Shown: piece after piece, positions 34,775 to 36,331 of the stretch
How the letters are laid out: each line of letters starts with the position of its first letter
Numbering within the stretch: the first letter of the stretch is position 1
Assembly: GCA_002309955.1 (NCBI GenBank)
Contig: DBXQ01000053.1
Coordinates: 1 to 36,331, forward strand
Direction: 5' to 3'
Origin: Bacteroidales bacterium UBA1208
GTDB taxonomy: Bacteria > Bacteroidota > Bacteroidia > Bacteroidales > P3
Length of the DNA stretch: 36,331 bases
Notes under the pieces: generated by a model
What the model was told of the DNA's origin: nothing
What the model saw: only the letters and a program-made list of their open reading frames with translations
Databases searched by the model: none
Made by a program: the position numbers and the translations under genes

Positions 34775-36094
34775 GTGTACCGACACTTCATATCCCACGT
34801 ATCCCGGCAGCACCTCTTCCCCACAGGGCAGCAGGTGCTGCTGGCTGTTAGCGGGGGTGTCGACTCGGTAGTTCTTGCCCATCTCATGCACTCGGCCGGC
34901 TATCCCTTTGCCATTGCCCATTGCAATTTCCATCTGCGCCCCGGCGATTGCGACCGCGATGAAGCCTTCGTCAAAGCCCTTGCTGCCGACTATGGTGTAC
35001 CCTTCCATGTGGCGCAGTTCGACACCCATGCCTATGCCGCCAGCCATCGCCAAAGCATCGAGGAGGCAGCGCGCCGTCTCCGCTACGATTGGTTCCGGCA
35101 ATTATGTTCCCTTCATGGCTACCCCGCTATCCTTACCGCCCACCATCGCGACGACTCCGCCGAGACCTTTTTCATCAACCTCCTCCGCGGCACAGGCCTT
35201 TCCGGGCTCCACGGCATTCTCCCCGTCCACGGGTTGGTGGTGCGGCCGTTGCTACCCTTTGGCCGTAGCCAGATAGAGGAATACGCCCGTCTTCATGGCC
35301 TGCAGCATGTCGAAGACGTCACCAACTCCTCCCTCCTCTATCGCCGCAACCAAGTGCGCCATCGCCTTCTGCCCCTTCTCCGCCAGTTGCAGCCCTCGGC
35401 CGACGATGCCCTTGCAACCACCATCTCAAATCTACAGCATGTCGAACAACTCTACACCGCCCTTCTCGCCCCTTTGCGCCAACATCTTGTCGACAAACGT
35501 CCCGACGGTTCCATCAGTGTGAGTCTCCGTTTCGACCAGCTCGGTTCGCTGCTCCCCAATCCTTCTCCCGACCTCTGTTCGCAGCTTCTTTTCGAAATGT
35601 TGCGACCCTATGGCTTCAATGCTTCCACCGTTTCGGACATTATGGGGTGCAAAACCCCGGGTCGTCGGTTTCTCTCTGCCACCCATCAGGCTCTCCTTGA
35701 CCGCGAAACGCTTATTTTGATGCCCCTTGATGCCGACGCAGCCCATCCGCTCCCGTCCCTCAGTGTCGATACCCTCCCGGCTTCATCCTCCGGCATTGAT
35801 TACCGTCATCTGCCGCCGAACCAAGCCCTTTTTGATGCCGACACCCTCTCGCAACCTCTGTCGTTGCGTCATTGGTGCCCGTCCGACCGTTTTCAGCCCC
35901 TCGGCATGGCTCATGGCTCACAGCTCCTCAGCGACTTCTTTTCAGACCATAAATACAGCATTATCGACAAACAGCGGCAGCTCCTTCTTGTCGATGCCGA
36001 CGACCGGATTCTCTGGATTGTCGGCCGCCGCACAGCCCATCCTTTCCGCGTCACCCCCTCCAGCCGTACCCTTTTGCTGGTAACCGTGGGCTGA
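34775..36094 (+). CDS. tilS: tRNA(Ile)-lysidine synthetase
   Basis: This 439-residue enzyme attaches lysine to C34 of the CAU-anticodon tRNA-Ile so that it reads AUA; it is normally essential. The PP-loop ATP motif SGGVDS is at residues 26-31. It is followed by AHCNFHLRPGD, AHHRDDSAETFFINLLRGTG and RPLLPFGRSQIEEYA, all typical, and by the TilS C-terminal domain (RHWCPSDRFQPLGM ... QLLSDFFSDHK). The start is GTG at 34775, directly after the stop codon of the giant gene with no gap; MYRHFISHVSRQHLF aligns with the usual TilS N-terminus and no ATG is available. No promoter is visible between the genes, so expression depends on readthrough from the giant gene or on a promoter within its 3' end. 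Confidence 0.93.
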   Translation: MYRHFISHVSRQHLFPTGQQVLLAVSGGVDSVVLAHLMHSAGYPFAIAHCNFHLRPGDCDRDEAFVKALAADYGVPFHVAQFDTHAYAASHRQSIEEAARRLRYDWFRQLCSLHGYPAILTAHHRDDSAETFFINLLRGTGLSGLHGILPVHGLVVRPLLPFGRSQIEEYARLHGLQHVEDVTNSSLLYRRNQVRHRLLPLLRQLQPSADDALATTISNLQHVEQLYTALLAPLRQHLVDKRPDGSISVSLRFDQLGSLLPNPSPDLCSQLLFEMLRPYGFNASTVSDIMGCKTPGRRFLSATHQALLDRETLILMPLDADAAHPLPSLSVDTLPASSSGIDYRHLPPNQALFDADTLSQPLSLRHWCPSDRFQPLGMAHGSQLLSDFFSDHKYSIIDKQRQLLLVDADDRILWIVGRRTAHPFRVTPSSRTLLLVTVG

Positions 36095-36331
36095 CCTGTC
36101 GTCCCGGTTTCCTCTCACTGACAGTTTTGTTTCCATCTTTGTTTTTGCTAAACAATCCGATGGTCGGCGCTTATGCCACTATGATTCATCCGTTGATCCT
36201 AAATCACTCATTGGGTTAGACGGGTCTCCGCAGAAGCTGTTAAACCCAAATCGGTCATTAGGACGGGAAGTACACTAATTATCGGATAATATCTTCTTTT
36301 CATGTCATAGCGGCATTTCTTTATGTTCCAT
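36095..36331. other. Gene-free right edge
   Basis: No gene is seen. A weak 5-bp stem (CTGTC 36096-36100 with GACAG 36120-36124, then TTTT) might end the tilS transcript. The rest carries the second copy of the composite repeat and AT-rich sequence. Confidence 0.5.
36195..36266. repeat. Composite dispersed repeat, copy 2
   Basis: Two units, at about 36195-36218 (TCCTAAATCACTCATTGGGTT) and 36241-36266 (AACCCAAATCGGTCATTAGG), flank GGGTCTCCGCAGAAGCTGTT. This resembles the copy at 9428-9499, where similar units adjoin a GGCCTCTG/CAGAGGCC palindrome followed by GTT. The match is imperfect, as for a diverged repeat family. Confidence 0.6.

Overview
The window looks like a chromosomal segment of a Bacteroidales-type bacterium (phylum Bacteroidota), probably an uncultured host-associated lineage. 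Supporting signs are a C-terminal type IX secretion (T9SS) sorting domain on a 3,993-residue protein, several Bacteroidota-style lipoproteins, a Bacteroidota TonB, a split methylmalonyl-CoA mutase small subunit, and promoters of the Bacteroidota form (TTG/TTTG, 19 nt, TAnnTTTG) instead of -35/-10 boxes. No transposase, integrase, phage gene, plasmid gene, rRNA or CRISPR array was seen.

Left part (1-7.4 kb, mostly minus strand). The window opens inside a large secreted PKD-type protein whose 5' end is at 1538; its 3' end lies outside. Next come a tRNA-Val(UAC) with its own promoter and terminator, a divergent DUF4296-type lipoprotein, and three minus-strand lipoproteins. A tight minus-strand series follows, in transcription order: mutA, an LptF/LptG-family permease, sufE, a DUF59/MIP18 Fe-S protein and an OppC/DppC-type permease.

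Middle part (9.3-22.1 kb). A repeat-bearing gap of about 0.7 kb separates mutA from a 1,050-residue UvrD/RecB-like helicase-nuclease. Then come tonB (+), an ABC-F ATPase (+), and a convergent minus-strand pair (a universal stress protein and an HI0933-type flavoprotein, coupled by ATGA). A plus-strand series ruvB, hutI, lolD, rlmB ends in a clear terminator.

Right part (22.1-36.3 kb). A second repeat-bearing gap leads to a promoter, a terminator-shaped hairpin in the leader, and a single 12-kb gene for a giant modular T9SS surface protein. The tRNA-lysidine synthetase gene tilS begins with GTG on the base after the giant gene's stop codon. The last 240 bases carry a second copy of a dispersed repeat seen near 9.4 kb.

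Most genes are housekeeping or cell-envelope functions. The unusual material is the giant adhesin-like gene with its leader and its link to tilS, the partial secreted protein at the left edge, two families of short dispersed intergenic repeats, and a set of closely matching promoters.
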